From NCBI GenBank assembly GCA_038235165.1, contig JBBSUG010000003.1, positions 62,001 through 126,000 on the forward strand: DNA of 64,000 nucleotides, read 5' to 3'. Both the position numbers and the translations under genes were made by a program. The stretch comes from GCA-002050365 sp038235165. GTDB taxonomy: Bacteria > Acidobacteriota > Blastocatellia > Pyrinomonadales > Pyrinomonadaceae. Of the stretch, positions 1 to 8,202 are shown one piece after another (positions within the stretch are counted from its first letter, which is position 1; each line of letters starts with the position of its first letter). Below the pieces are notes generated by a model, which saw nothing but the letters and a program-made list of their open reading frames with translations, had not been told where the DNA came from and did no database searches.

Positions 1-475
1 TCGTCGGATCAATAATCGTGTGCGGCGGATACGCGGTTTTCAAACGCCGCTGTCTTTGCTCGGAAAGATAATGCAAAATCTGTTGGTCGAGCTTTGCGTC
101 AACGCCGAAACGGTAATAAAGTTTTTCGTTCCCGTTGACGATTTTTGCCATCTCGCTTTCAAATTTTTCAATCGGAAACGCTTTGTCTGCGCCGTAATTT
201 TTCTTCGCGCCGTCAGTTCCTTCGCGCCGTCCGTACCAAGTTTCCATTTCCGGGTCGCGCGGACGCACGAACAATGTGTACGGATTTTTTTTGCTCGATG
301 GATTTATCACGGCAATCGCGTCGGGTTCGGGAAATCCGGTCAGATAAAAGAAATCCGGGTCTTGATGAAACTTGAATTCCGTGTCGTAACTGCGCGTAAC
401 TTCGTGCGCCGCCGGGATAATCGCAATCGAATCCTTGCCGATTGCTTCCATAAATTTTTTTAGTTGTGGTCTCAT
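1..475 (-). CDS. pepP: Xaa-Pro aminopeptidase (aminopeptidase P), N-terminal part, cut by window edge
   Basis: About 158 codons are visible, starting at the ATG at 475 and running off the left edge without a stop. The translation begins MRPQLKKFMEAIGKDSIAII and contains DPDFFYLTGFPEPDAIAVI and LFVRPRDPEMETWYGRR, which are typical of the N-terminal (AMP_N) domain of M24B aminopeptidase P. This cytoplasmic enzyme removes an N-terminal residue preceding proline. The metal-binding pita-bread domain would lie outside the window, so the D, D, H, E, E ligands cannot be checked. It reads in the same direction as the glycan gene that ends at 585, about 110 bp away, but the hairpin-forming repeat between them suggests separate transcripts. 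The family call is confident; whether the whole gene is intact is unknown. Confidence 0.85.
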   Translation of the reverse strand, partial: MRPQLKKFMEAIGKDSIAIIPAAHEVTRSYDTEFKFHQDPDFFYLTGFPEPDAIAVINPSSKKNPYTLFVRPRDPEMETWYGRREGTDGAKKNYGADKAFPIEKFESEMAKIVNGNEKLYYRFGVDAKLDQQILHYLSEQRQRRLKTAYPPHTIIDPT

Positions 476-499
476 AATTTCTCTACTTTACCGCTTTTA

Positions 500-586
500 G
501 ATTCCAGATTCCAAATTCCAGATTCTAAATTGAAGAAAAGTCGTTTCTCGTTGAGATTCAGTTTGTTAAATTTGGAATCCGGAATC
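500..586. repeat. Heptad-periodic repeat forming an inverted repeat (possible terminator)
   Basis: Positions 501-535 read as five 7-mers (ATTCCAG, ATTCCAA, ATTCCAG, ATTCTAA, ATTGAAG). A nearly complementary arm lies at 569-586, so 500-517 and 569-586 can pair with about one mismatch. The right arm reaches into the stop codon of the upstream glycan gene. It probably ends that transcript, though it lacks a clear T-run. Confidence 0.6.
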
Positions 587-3500
587 AACCGCGCTGTGCT
601 TCGACGGTCGCTTTTCTTTCGACTTTGTTCCAGTCAACCGAATTGCCGCGAATCGCCCGCAGAACCGATTTGACCATCACCTGATACATTACCTGACGAT
701 ACCCGAAACGCTGGAAGAAAAGCCACCATAAAAGTTTTTTCTGTTCTTTTTTCTCCAACAGAAACGCGAAAAACGCGCTCAGCCAGTCAACGGCTAAAAA
801 TAGTGCGTAATAAAACATCACGGCTTCAAGATTGGCAGGCGAATATTCCTTGCCGTGTTCGAGCCAGTTGATTAGAAATGAAACGAACGACCAGACGAAC
901 ATCAAATCCATCAGCGGCGACAGCAGCGGGAAAATTATCTGGAAAATCCAGATGTTCGGCATCGCCACGAAACCGAGTGTGCCGTAACGCGGATTAAAAA
1001 GCGCGTGTTTGTGTTTCCACATACACTGCAAAGTGCCGTAAGACCAACGAAATCGCTGTTTCGCCAAACCGCCCATCGTGTCCGGTGCTTCCGTCCAGGC
1101 AATCGCATCTTCTTCGTAACCGATTTTGTAGCCGAGTTTGCGAACCTGAATCGTCAAATCCTGATCTTCGGCTAAAGTATCAACCGAAAATCCGCCGAGT
1201 TTCTCCAGAACTTCGCGCCGCCACGCGCCCACCGAACCGGGAACGACCGTAATGCAGTTTAAACTCGCAAAGGCACGGCGGTCGAGATTTTGCGAGGTCA
1301 CATATTCGAGTGCCTGCCATTTTGTCACAATGTTAATCCGGTTGCCGACTTTGGCATTGCCGGCGACCGCGCCGATTTGCGGGTCGGCGAAACGATGGAC
1401 GAGTGCGCCGACCGTGTTTTCATCAAACAGCGTGTCGGCATCGAGCGCGACGACGACTTCGCCTTTCGCTTTGTGCAGACCGAAATTTAACGCTTCGGCT
1501 TTGCCGCCGTTTGCTTTGGTATAGATTTCGACTTTCGGGTGACCGCCGAAGTGTTCACGCGCAATTTCCAGCGTTTTATCCGGCGAACCGTCGTCAACGA
1601 CGATGATTTCGAGATTTTGATAATCTGACGTGAGCAAACTTTCAATCGTTCGGCAAATAACTTTTTCTTCGTCATAAGCGGGAACGATGACGGAAACGAA
1701 CGGGTTGAAACTCGCGCCCGCGTGATTGTGTTCGCGCTTGCGTGAACGCAGCCACTGGGCAAAAGCGAGTGCGCCGATGAATAAAACGCGGCTCAAACCG
1801 AGAATGATGCCGATGATGAAAATCCAGCCCATCAGCCACCCGCCGATTGATATAAAGTAAAAAGTAACCGAGTCGGCACTGGTCAATAAATTAGAATTCG
1901 GCGCAATCGGTGGCATTACCTGATCGCGCGTCAGATTGGCTAAGTCCGAAACCGTCGTAAATTTATAACCGCGATCTCGCAATTCGTGAATGATTTTTGG
2001 CAGTGCTTCGACGGTTGCCGAACGATCTCCGCCGCCGTCGTGCAGCAGCACGATTTGCCCCCGTTCTTCCGGCGTGGTAATTGTCGCCGCGTCGAGCGTC
2101 GCTTTGACTAAATCGTCCGCTGTGCGGCGCGTTCCGTCGTCATCGTTGAGCTTCCAGTCGTCCGGGTCGAGATGCAGTCCGACGGAAATATAGCCGAGAT
2201 TTTGCGCCTGCACGGTCGGTTCAACTTCGTCCGGCGTGCGCGGTTCGGCATCGCCGAAATAAGGTGCGCGAAACAGCCGCGTCGAACGCCCGGTCAGCGA
2301 TTCGATCAATCTCTGCGTCGCGTTAATTTCCAAATCCGTCACTTGGTGCGGAACTTCGCCGAGATTCGGATGCGTGAACGTATGATTGCCGATTTCGTGT
2401 CCTTCGCTGATAATGCGTTTGACCAGTTCGGGATTATCCTGACCGTTCGCGCCGACGATGAAAAATGCGGCTTTAACATCTTCCTGTTTCAAAATGTCGA
2501 GAATTTTCGGAGTCCAAACCGGATCGGGTCCATCGTCAAACGTCAGCGCGATCATTCCCGGTTTGTCGCCAGTGCGCTGCATTACATAAGATGAGGGAAG
2601 CGTTTTGTAAACTTCGTTGGAAATGTAATCCCCGTCAATTTTCAGATCACGAACGCCGTCACGCGGCTGCGCTTTGACCTGCAAAATTTCTCCCGTGCCT
2701 TCAAAATCAACATCGTAACCGTATTTGATACTTTCCAGCGCGTTGGGCGAAACTGCATCGGCGTTTTTATCCGCGCCGAAAATCTTCCATAAACTCGGGT
2801 CTTCGCTGCCCATTCGCCAGAGCGCAAAACCGGCTGCGCCGTAAGGTTTCGCCGCCTGCAATTCATTATAGGCGGTCGTTGCATCGAGAAACCAAATCGT
2901 ATGATCGGTGCCGTCGTCTTCCGAAAAACTGAAATACGGGTTTTTAGTCGCCGGATCAAACTTGATATTTTCGGGCGAGTCGAGCGATTCGCCCGCTGTC
3001 AAAATAGCCTGCTGAAATGTGATGTCTTCGGCTTCTTTTCCGCCCTTCGTCCAATTGTAAGCGTAATTTCCGAAACAGACGATGGTTTTTGCCGGAGACA
3101 ATTCCGCCATTCTTTTCTTTAGAATCGTCTCGAACCAGTCCTGACCGGCGATTGCGCCCGGATCGCCAGTTGACCAATGCTGGTCATACGCCATCAACAT
3201 CAAATAATCCGTCACGTTGGCGTAAGCCTGATAATTCCAGTCGGAATTATCAAATGGAACGGCTTGGGCGAGAATCAGCCCGCGTTTTTGAAATTCGCCG
3301 TGCAGCGATTCCATAAACTTAAATAAATTCATCTGCGAACTCGCCGGAACTTCTTCGAGATCAATCGTCAGTCCGCCGAATTTATTTTTCCCGACCGTTT
3401 CAAGCAGCGCGTTGATAAACTTCTGTCTCGATTCGTCCGTCGCAATCGTTTTGACGAGAACATCCGCGTTCCAGTCTTCATTTTTATAATTTTGAACGAG

Positions 3501-4058
3501 CGGCAAAATTAAAAGATTCGGTTTATTCTGTTCGATAAACTTTTGCGCTTTTTCGTCAAAATCGGGAATCAGCGGATTATTTTCATCGCCTGACAGCCGA
3601 ATCCATTCCGGCACGATCCAATCGAGCTGATTGTAATTTTGTTTGAGTGAAGTGTAACTCGAATCGTCCCAGTTGACATAAAAACCGATGGACAGCGGTC
3701 GCCCGACACTCTGAACCTGCTGAACCGGCACGATATTCGACGACAACGCGAAATTTATTTTTTCAGTTTCAGCCTTTTCGCGTTTTACTTTTTCGGCTTT
3801 GGCTTCTTTACCGATGCTTTTTATATCCGCTTCGCGTTTGGTAATCGGCTTTTCAGGAATGATCGGCGCGGTATCCTTTGTCTGCGGCAGAACTGCGATG
3901 GGTTTTAAGCTGATTTGCGGCAGGAACGGATTTATCAGCACACTGACTACAAAAATTGCCGCGAAAAGTGTGGTAACAACGGCTAAAAAAAGCCACAAAC
4001 GTCTGAATTTCTTCCACCGTTTGCCGCTTTCGCTGTAAAATACCGATTGTTTAGACAT
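585..4058 (-). CDS. Trifunctional membrane protein: GH18 glycosidase - NodB polysaccharide deacetylase - family 2 glycosyltransferase
   Basis: This 1157-residue protein carries a complete glycan assembly line. A TM anchor lies at about 21-43, followed by a Lys/Glu-rich linker. A GH18-like barrel spans about 120-430; its active-site strand FGGLTIDLEE (about 227-236) keeps the final Asp and Glu of DxxDxDxE but has Gly and Thr at the first two Asp positions, and MAYDQHW and GFALWRMG also fit. A NodB deacetylase spans about 500-690 with LTFDDGPDP and HTFTHPNL, the metal-binding and catalytic motifs. After TM segments at about 734-780 comes a processive GT2 domain (VSVIVPAYDEE near 790, DAD near 872, EDQDL near 964, QRFRW near 1000) and about four C-terminal TM helices. 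By analogy with PgaC/hyaluronan-synthase-like enzymes it should polymerise an N-acetylhexosamine at the inner membrane, with deacetylase and glycosidase outside. Such fusions exist in other bacteria, but the product here is unknown. Confidence 0.85.
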   Translation of the reverse strand: MSKQSVFYSESGKRWKKFRRLWLFLAVVTTLFAAIFVVSVLINPFLPQISLKPIAVLPQTKDTAPIIPEKPITKREADIKSIGKEAKAEKVKREKAETEKINFALSSNIVPVQQVQSVGRPLSIGFYVNWDDSSYTSLKQNYNQLDWIVPEWIRLSGDENNPLIPDFDEKAQKFIEQNKPNLLILPLVQNYKNEDWNADVLVKTIATDESRQKFINALLETVGKNKFGGLTIDLEEVPASSQMNLFKFMESLHGEFQKRGLILAQAVPFDNSDWNYQAYANVTDYLMLMAYDQHWSTGDPGAIAGQDWFETILKKRMAELSPAKTIVCFGNYAYNWTKGGKEAEDITFQQAILTAGESLDSPENIKFDPATKNPYFSFSEDDGTDHTIWFLDATTAYNELQAAKPYGAAGFALWRMGSEDPSLWKIFGADKNADAVSPNALESIKYGYDVDFEGTGEILQVKAQPRDGVRDLKIDGDYISNEVYKTLPSSYVMQRTGDKPGMIALTFDDGPDPVWTPKILDILKQEDVKAAFFIVGANGQDNPELVKRIISEGHEIGNHTFTHPNLGEVPHQVTDLEINATQRLIESLTGRSTRLFRAPYFGDAEPRTPDEVEPTVQAQNLGYISVGLHLDPDDWKLNDDDGTRRTADDLVKATLDAATITTPEERGQIVLLHDGGGDRSATVEALPKIIHELRDRGYKFTTVSDLANLTRDQVMPPIAPNSNLLTSADSVTFYFISIGGWLMGWIFIIGIILGLSRVLFIGALAFAQWLRSRKREHNHAGASFNPFVSVIVPAYDEEKVICRTIESLLTSDYQNLEIIVVDDGSPDKTLEIAREHFGGHPKVEIYTKANGGKAEALNFGLHKAKGEVVVALDADTLFDENTVGALVHRFADPQIGAVAGNAKVGNRINIVTKWQALEYVTSQNLDRRAFASLNCITVVPGSVGAWRREVLEKLGGFSVDTLAEDQDLTIQVRKLGYKIGYEEDAIAWTEAPDTMGGLAKQRFRWSYGTLQCMWKHKHALFNPRYGTLGFVAMPNIWIFQIIFPLLSPLMDLMFVWSFVSFLINWLEHGKEYSPANLEAVMFYYALFLAVDWLSAFFAFLLEKKEQKKLLWWLFFQRFGYRQVMYQVMVKSVLRAIRGNSVDWNKVERKATVEAQRG

Positions 4059-4160
4059 ATTGATTGACCTAATGATTTATAAAAAACGTTAGATGCTTTA
4101 CCCGTTACAAAAGTAGAGCAATTGTTTCAAGCTGTTTTACGGGAACATCTTTTATATTGT

Positions 4161-4778
4161 TTAGGATTTTTCAGGCAAGTTTCCGCCGAGTGACGTGAAA
4201 AGTTTTTCGCCGGTTTGACGAATCTTTTCCGGTGTCTGCGCGTCGCCTTCGATGCCCGAACCGGGAAAAACAATCGTGATGACATCGCCGTCAATCGCTT
4301 CGTCAATTAATTTTCCATCGGGCGTGATCGTTTCGTGTCCGAGCAGGCGGTGCAGCGCAATCGAACCTTCGCCAATCTGTTCTTCCAAATGCTGATGTCC
4401 GTATTGATCGGCGAAAACGGCAAACGCGATTTTGTCGCAGTAAATAACTGCGGCGACATCGCCTAATTTGATGCCAAACTGCTGGTAAAAACCGTGTTCC
4501 GGCAAAACAAAATACGGCACTGTATCAGCGTCAACCGGCGAACCGTCGGCATTTTGAAGCGAAGTTTGATTTTGTCCCTGTCCGTCTTGCGCGTAATAAA
4601 TCGAACCATCCGTGTCGAGGTTGAGCAGCGAATCGTAATATAATTCGCCGCCTCTTAATTTGAGAACGGCTTTCGGATTAGTTTGAAAAGAATGTTCGAT
4701 ATTTTCTGCGTCCGGCAGTAAATCAATAATTTTGCCGAGTCGTTCGGCTGACGATGGATCGGGTTTGTATTTTGTCAC
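4161..4778 (-). CDS. GH75 (fungal-type chitosanase) family protein
   Basis: A 205-residue protein without signal peptide or TM segment. The blocks PYFVLPEHGF, GDVAAVIYCDKIAFAVFAD and IGEGSIALHRLLG match the core of GH75 chitosanases, whose catalytic Asp and Glu lie in a GD/AD motif and a GEAS/GEGS motif. Both acids are present here (FADQYG and IGEGS), so hydrolase activity on glucosamine-rich chains is plausible. The C-terminal VFPGSG is also a usual family feature. It lies about 100 bp upstream of, and on the same strand as, the GH18-deacetylase-glycosyltransferase gene, which suggests a shared role in making or trimming a deacetylated glycan. The lack of an export signal is odd for such a role: it may be secreted non-classically, act in the cytoplasm, or be a catalytically divergent relative. 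The family assignment rests on motif recognition only. Confidence 0.7.
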   Translation of the reverse strand: MTKYKPDPSSAERLGKIIDLLPDAENIEHSFQTNPKAVLKLRGGELYYDSLLNLDTDGSIYYAQDGQGQNQTSLQNADGSPVDADTVPYFVLPEHGFYQQFGIKLGDVAAVIYCDKIAFAVFADQYGHQHLEEQIGEGSIALHRLLGHETITPDGKLIDEAIDGDVITIVFPGSGIEGDAQTPEKIRQTGEKLFTSLGGNLPEKS

Positions 4779-4845
4779 AAATGTTTCTCAATATCCGTTA
4801 ATCATTCCCAATAAATTTAACGCTGAAAATATGATTTGTCCACAG

Positions 4846-4885
4846 AAAAAAGCGGGCAATACAAAATATATCACCCGCCTTTTTT
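4846..4885 (-). terminator. Rho-independent terminator of the RNase E/G gene
   Basis: Just past the stop at 4902, GCGGG (4852-4856) pairs with CCCGC (4874-4878). An A-run lies on one side and a T-run on the other, so the element works as a GC stem followed by U on the minus strand. Because both sides carry A/T tracts it could act in both directions. Confidence 0.7.
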
Positions 4886-4901
4886 ATTTGTGATTTTTTA
4901 T

Positions 4902-7604
4902 TTAGACAAACGCAAAATCAAATTGTTCCTGGTGAACGGATTTATCGCCCGTCACGTCAACATTTCCGAGATACGCTTCGATTTCGTCCAAAATCGTACT
5001 TTCGCTCTCGTGCAGTGCTTTGGCGACTTCCGGGTGAACGCGCAGCGTCGTTTGGTGAACGTCGCCGACACCTTTCGCCAAGCGTCGGGCTTCGTCTAAA
5101 ATCTCGTAACAAACGGTTTGCGACGATTTTATCCAACCTGCGCCCTCGCAGTAGTCGCACGGAGCGCACATCGTTCTTTCAAGCGATTGTTTGACGCGCT
5201 TGCGGGTCATAATAATCAACCCGAAATCGTTGAACGACAACACCTTGTTCGGCGATTTGTCGGATGCGAGAGCTTCCTGCAGAGCCTGCGAGACTTTGTG
5301 GCGGTTGCGCCGGTCTTCCATATCAATCAGGTCGAGAACAATGATGCCACCCAAATCACGCAGGCGAATTTGTCTGGCGATTTCGTCAACCGCTTCCATA
5401 TTCGTTTTCGTAATCGTATCCTCGAGCCGCGCATTGCCCTTACCGACAAATTTGCCGGTGTTGACATCTATCGCTACCAATGCTTCGGTTTGATTGATGA
5501 CGAGGTAACCGCCGGATTTGAGCCACACGCGCGGTTTCAAAGCCTTATCAACTTCTTCCTGCACGCCGTATTTTTCTAAAATCGGTTCGTCCTGCGTGTG
5601 CAGTTTGACGCGGTTGACCAAACGCGGCTGGATGCGGTTGATAAATTCGACGATGCGCTGGTATTCTTCTTCCGAATCAACGCGAATCGCCGTGAATTCG
5701 TCGGAAAGCTGGTCGCGCAAAAGGCGTTGAATAATGTCCAAATCCTGATGCACGAGTGCGGGCGATTTCGCTTTGTCCGCATCTTTCCTGATGTCGAGCC
5801 ACGTTCGAATTAAATATCGCGCGTCCTGCCGCAAATCGTCATCGGAAATGCCGATACCCGCCGTTCGGACGATAAAACCGCCGGACGGCATTTCTTCTTC
5901 CTGTTTAATTTTTTGAATCAAAGTTCGCAGCCGCGAGCGTTCGCCCGCCGATTCGATTTTGCGCGACACGCCGAGATGTTCAATCGTCGGCATATAAACC
6001 AAAAAGCGTCCGGGCAGTGCGATGTGCGAAGTGATTCGCGCACCTTTTCGCGCAATCGGTTCTTTGGCGATCTGCACGAGAATTTCCTGACCTTCGCGCA
6101 GTAAATCCGTAATCGTCGGCTGCGCGGGGCGGTCGCGGCGATTGTCGCGTCTGCCTCCGCCGCTGTTGCGCTGATTGCGATTGTCGGGTTTTTCGTTCTG
6201 GCTTGAACTGTTCTGGCTTGAACTGTTCTGGCTTGAATTGCTCTGGTTAGAACTGCTTTGGGTTGAACTGCTCTGATCTGAATCGTCCTGATCCGCCGTG
6301 CCGCCCGTCCGCCGCCGTCCGCGTCCACCGCGCCGCACCGCCATTTCCGCCGCGTCATTTGGTTCTTTGACGCTCGCTTCCGCGTCTTTCAGCGACTCGT
6401 TTTTGGCTGGTTTTTTGCCGCCGCGATTTTTGGCACGGCTTGGAGCGGGTTTTGACGGGGTTTTGGCTTTTTGTTTGCTTTCCGCCTTTGCCGCCTGTTT
6501 TGTATCTTTGGAATCGTTTGCTTCATCAGCCTCTTCAACGGTGAATGTGCTTTCCGTCTCTGCCGGTTCCGCTTTCGCCGTATCATCTGCGTCCGTCATT
6601 TCGGCGGCAGTTTTAGCCGATTTATTTTTTCCCTTTCCGCCGCGGCTGCCGCGACTTTTTTTCGCCGTCGCGGATTTTTCTTCCAGTTCGTCTTCGTCGG
6701 CGATGCGCTCGAACTTATGTTCGCGGTCGTCGAATGAGCCGATTAAAGAGCCGACTTCCGCGCTTCCCGCGCTCTCCATATCAAATTCGACGGCGCGAAC
6801 CTGATCAATAATCGCTTCCTGCATATAAGCGTCTTTGAACATATCGCCCGTCGTTTCTTCGTCATCAATGATTCTTTCAAAGCCGGAATCTTCCACTTCA
6901 AAAAGTGGTTCGCGCAATGTTTCCCGGTCGTTTTCCTCTTTTGACTTATCGGTTTTTACATCTCTCGATTGCGCTACTTTCTGTGAATTTTCTTTTTGGT
7001 CGCTGTCTCTTTGGTCGTTGTCCTTTGATTTGCCGCCGCGCCTCGATCTTCCGCCGCGCTTGTTTTTTTGCTGTTTTTCTTCGACCTCTTCGGCTTCGGC
7101 TTCGGCAGCATCATCATCTTCCGGTTCTTCCGGTTCCTTTGTTTTCTCAAACTTCGCCGGTTTTGCCGATTTGCCGGTTCCCGTGGTTTCATCGTCTTCT
7201 TCATCAAAATCGGACGTTTCCGCCAGCGGTTCGGCGATTTCTTGTGCCGATTCCATCTGTTTTTCACGTTCGATCCGCGCCATTTGAATTTTGTCGGTGG
7301 CTTCGCGCGTCGCATCTTCAGGCGAAGATTTCTTCGATTTTTCCATTACGATGCGTTCGATTTCTTCTTCTTCGTCAAAGAAATCGGACACATACAGAAA
7401 AGCATCGCGTTCCAGTCCGATTTCGACAAAAGCCGACTGCATTCCCGGCAGTACGCGTTGGACGCGACCTTTATAAATGTTGCCGACGATGCCGGCATTT
7501 TCTTCGTCGCCGCGCTCGATATAGAATTCGCTGACGCGACCGTTATCGAGGATGGCAATCTTTTTTTCGCGCCCGTTGACGCTGATAATCATTTCTTTCG
7601 ACAT
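4902..7604 (-). CDS. rng: Ribonuclease E/G with a ~400-residue insert inside the S1 domain
   Basis: A 900-residue endoribonuclease of the RNase E/G family, acting on single-stranded 5'-monophosphate RNA in rRNA processing and mRNA decay. The first half of the S1 domain is at about 36-84 (VGNIYKGRVQRVLPGMQSAF) and the second half resumes at about 497 (EGQEILVQIAKEPI). Between them lies a low-complexity acidic/basic stretch rich in Glu, Lys, Arg-Gly and Ser/Asn. The catalytic DNase I-like part is complete: DVNTGKF (about 711) and DLIDMED (about 756) supply the two Mg-binding Asp residues, and CAPCDYCEG (about 811) the zinc-link cysteines. There is no long C-terminal scaffold as in E. coli RNase E, so the insert may take over the job of docking RNA or partners. 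Upstream lies a long, hairpin-rich non-coding region. The family is certain; the choice between rne and rng is open. Confidence 0.92.
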   Translation of the reverse strand: MSKEMIISVNGREKKIAILDNGRVSEFYIERGDEENAGIVGNIYKGRVQRVLPGMQSAFVEIGLERDAFLYVSDFFDEEEEIERIVMEKSKKSSPEDATREATDKIQMARIEREKQMESAQEIAEPLAETSDFDEEDDETTGTGKSAKPAKFEKTKEPEEPEDDDAAEAEAEEVEEKQQKNKRGGRSRRGGKSKDNDQRDSDQKENSQKVAQSRDVKTDKSKEENDRETLREPLFEVEDSGFERIIDDEETTGDMFKDAYMQEAIIDQVRAVEFDMESAGSAEVGSLIGSFDDREHKFERIADEDELEEKSATAKKSRGSRGGKGKNKSAKTAAEMTDADDTAKAEPAETESTFTVEEADEANDSKDTKQAAKAESKQKAKTPSKPAPSRAKNRGGKKPAKNESLKDAEASVKEPNDAAEMAVRRGGRGRRRTGGTADQDDSDQSSSTQSSSNQSNSSQNSSSQNSSSQNEKPDNRNQRNSGGGRRDNRRDRPAQPTITDLLREGQEILVQIAKEPIARKGARITSHIALPGRFLVYMPTIEHLGVSRKIESAGERSRLRTLIQKIKQEEEMPSGGFIVRTAGIGISDDDLRQDARYLIRTWLDIRKDADKAKSPALVHQDLDIIQRLLRDQLSDEFTAIRVDSEEEYQRIVEFINRIQPRLVNRVKLHTQDEPILEKYGVQEEVDKALKPRVWLKSGGYLVINQTEALVAIDVNTGKFVGKGNARLEDTITKTNMEAVDEIARQIRLRDLGGIIVLDLIDMEDRRNRHKVSQALQEALASDKSPNKVLSFNDFGLIIMTRKRVKQSLERTMCAPCDYCEGAGWIKSSQTVCYEILDEARRLAKGVGDVHQTTLRVHPEVAKALHESESTILDEIEAYLGNVDVTGDKSVHQEQFDFAFV
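6198..6287 (-). repeat. 15-bp coding minisatellite in the RNase E/G insert
   Basis: Six consecutive 15-bp units (6198-6212, 6213-6227, 6228-6242 and so on), the first two identical (ctggcttgaactgtt) and the rest increasingly diverged. On the minus strand they encode a Ser/Gln/Asn repeat of the type SSQNS. The unit is a multiple of 3, so copy-number change would keep the frame and alter only linker length. Confidence 0.85.
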
Positions 7605-7807
7605 ATATTTTGGAGAAATTTCGGGCAGTTTGAAAAGTTTAGAAAGTCAAAAATCAATTGAGAACTTTCCGCACTTCTAAAACTCCCGGACTTCCCGGAC
7701 TCCCTAGACTTTAAAATAGACTTAAGAATAAGATTTTAAAAATTTACAGACCTCGCCTTTGACTCAATCGGACGGAGCGGATTTTTGCGGATTTTTGATA
7801 ATTAAAT

Positions 7808-7954
7808 TTGTTTTTGGAATTGATTTCCAAAACAATCGGAACACTGAGTTTTTTCACGCAGGAATCTCGTTTTTTCAAAGGCGATAAACGTCATCGCCCT
7901 TTTTTATAAACAGGGAGCGCGAAATTTTTCTTTTTTGTCGCGCTCGAACCTGTT
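7808..7954. other. Cluster of three hairpins in the 600-bp gap upstream of the RNase E/G gene
   Basis: The gap 7605-8202 has no convincing gene. It holds three successive dyads: 7808-7835 (TTGTTTTTGGAA against TTCCAAAACAA, one bulge), 7877-7905 (GGCGAT, loop AAACGTC, ATCGCC, then a T-run on the plus strand), and 7909-7954 (AACAGG.AGCGCGA against TCGCGCT..CCTGTT, A/T-rich loop). On the minus strand they would lie in a long 5' leader of the RNase E/G mRNA. E. coli RNase E autoregulates through hairpins in its own leader, so an equivalent is possible. The middle hairpin also looks like a plus-strand terminator, although no plus-strand gene precedes it. The stretch 7675-7720 holds a CCCGGACT-type low-complexity repeat. 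Confidence 0.5.
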
Positions 7955-8064
7955 TGTAAATTCTCTTTTTATTGAAGCTAAAGTGCTGTAAAACCTTGTA
8001 ATCTTTGATATTCGCCGGTTTCTTCTGAATTGTTAAATTAAGAATAGTCGTGCAAACTTTTGAT

Positions 8065-8093
8065 ATTATAAATTAAAAATCTCAAATCGTAAA
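8065..8093 (-). promoter_or_regulatory. Candidate sigma-70 promoter for the RNase E/G gene
   Basis: On the minus strand TATAAT (8065-8070) lies 17 bp after TTTACG (8088-8093, 4 of 6 match to TTGACA). Transcription from here would give a leader of about 450 nt carrying the three hairpins. The -35 box falls within a heptad-repeat tract, so the match could be fortuitous. Confidence 0.4.
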
Positions 8094-8125
8094 TCTCAAA
8101 TCGCAAATTCTAATCCAAATTTCCA
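8077..8125. repeat. Heptad-periodic repeat (AAATCTC/AAATCGT type)
   Basis: Seven consecutive 7-mers: AAATCTC, AAATCGT, AAATCTC, AAATCGC, AAATTCT, AATCCAA, ATTTCCA. The period is exactly 7 and it lies between the divergently transcribed RNase E/G and zinc-ribbon genes. It belongs to the same loose family as the tracts near 501, 29174, 30503, 38386, 44214 and 56369. Confidence 0.7.
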
Positions 8126-8202
8126 AACCTTTATTAAAAAACTAATCATCTGTTAGAATAATCCGTATATGCAAACGACTGACGAAATTGCCAAGAAAGA
8201 TT

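Noticed and set aside
6198..6287. CRISPR-like direct repeats
   Set aside because: Units are 15 bp, contiguous and without spacers, and they encode part of a protein; it is a coding minisatellite.
6298..7661. Long plus-strand open frames opposite the RNase E/G gene
   Set aside because: They are the complement of the low-complexity minus-strand coding region and show no family sequence or ribosome-binding site.
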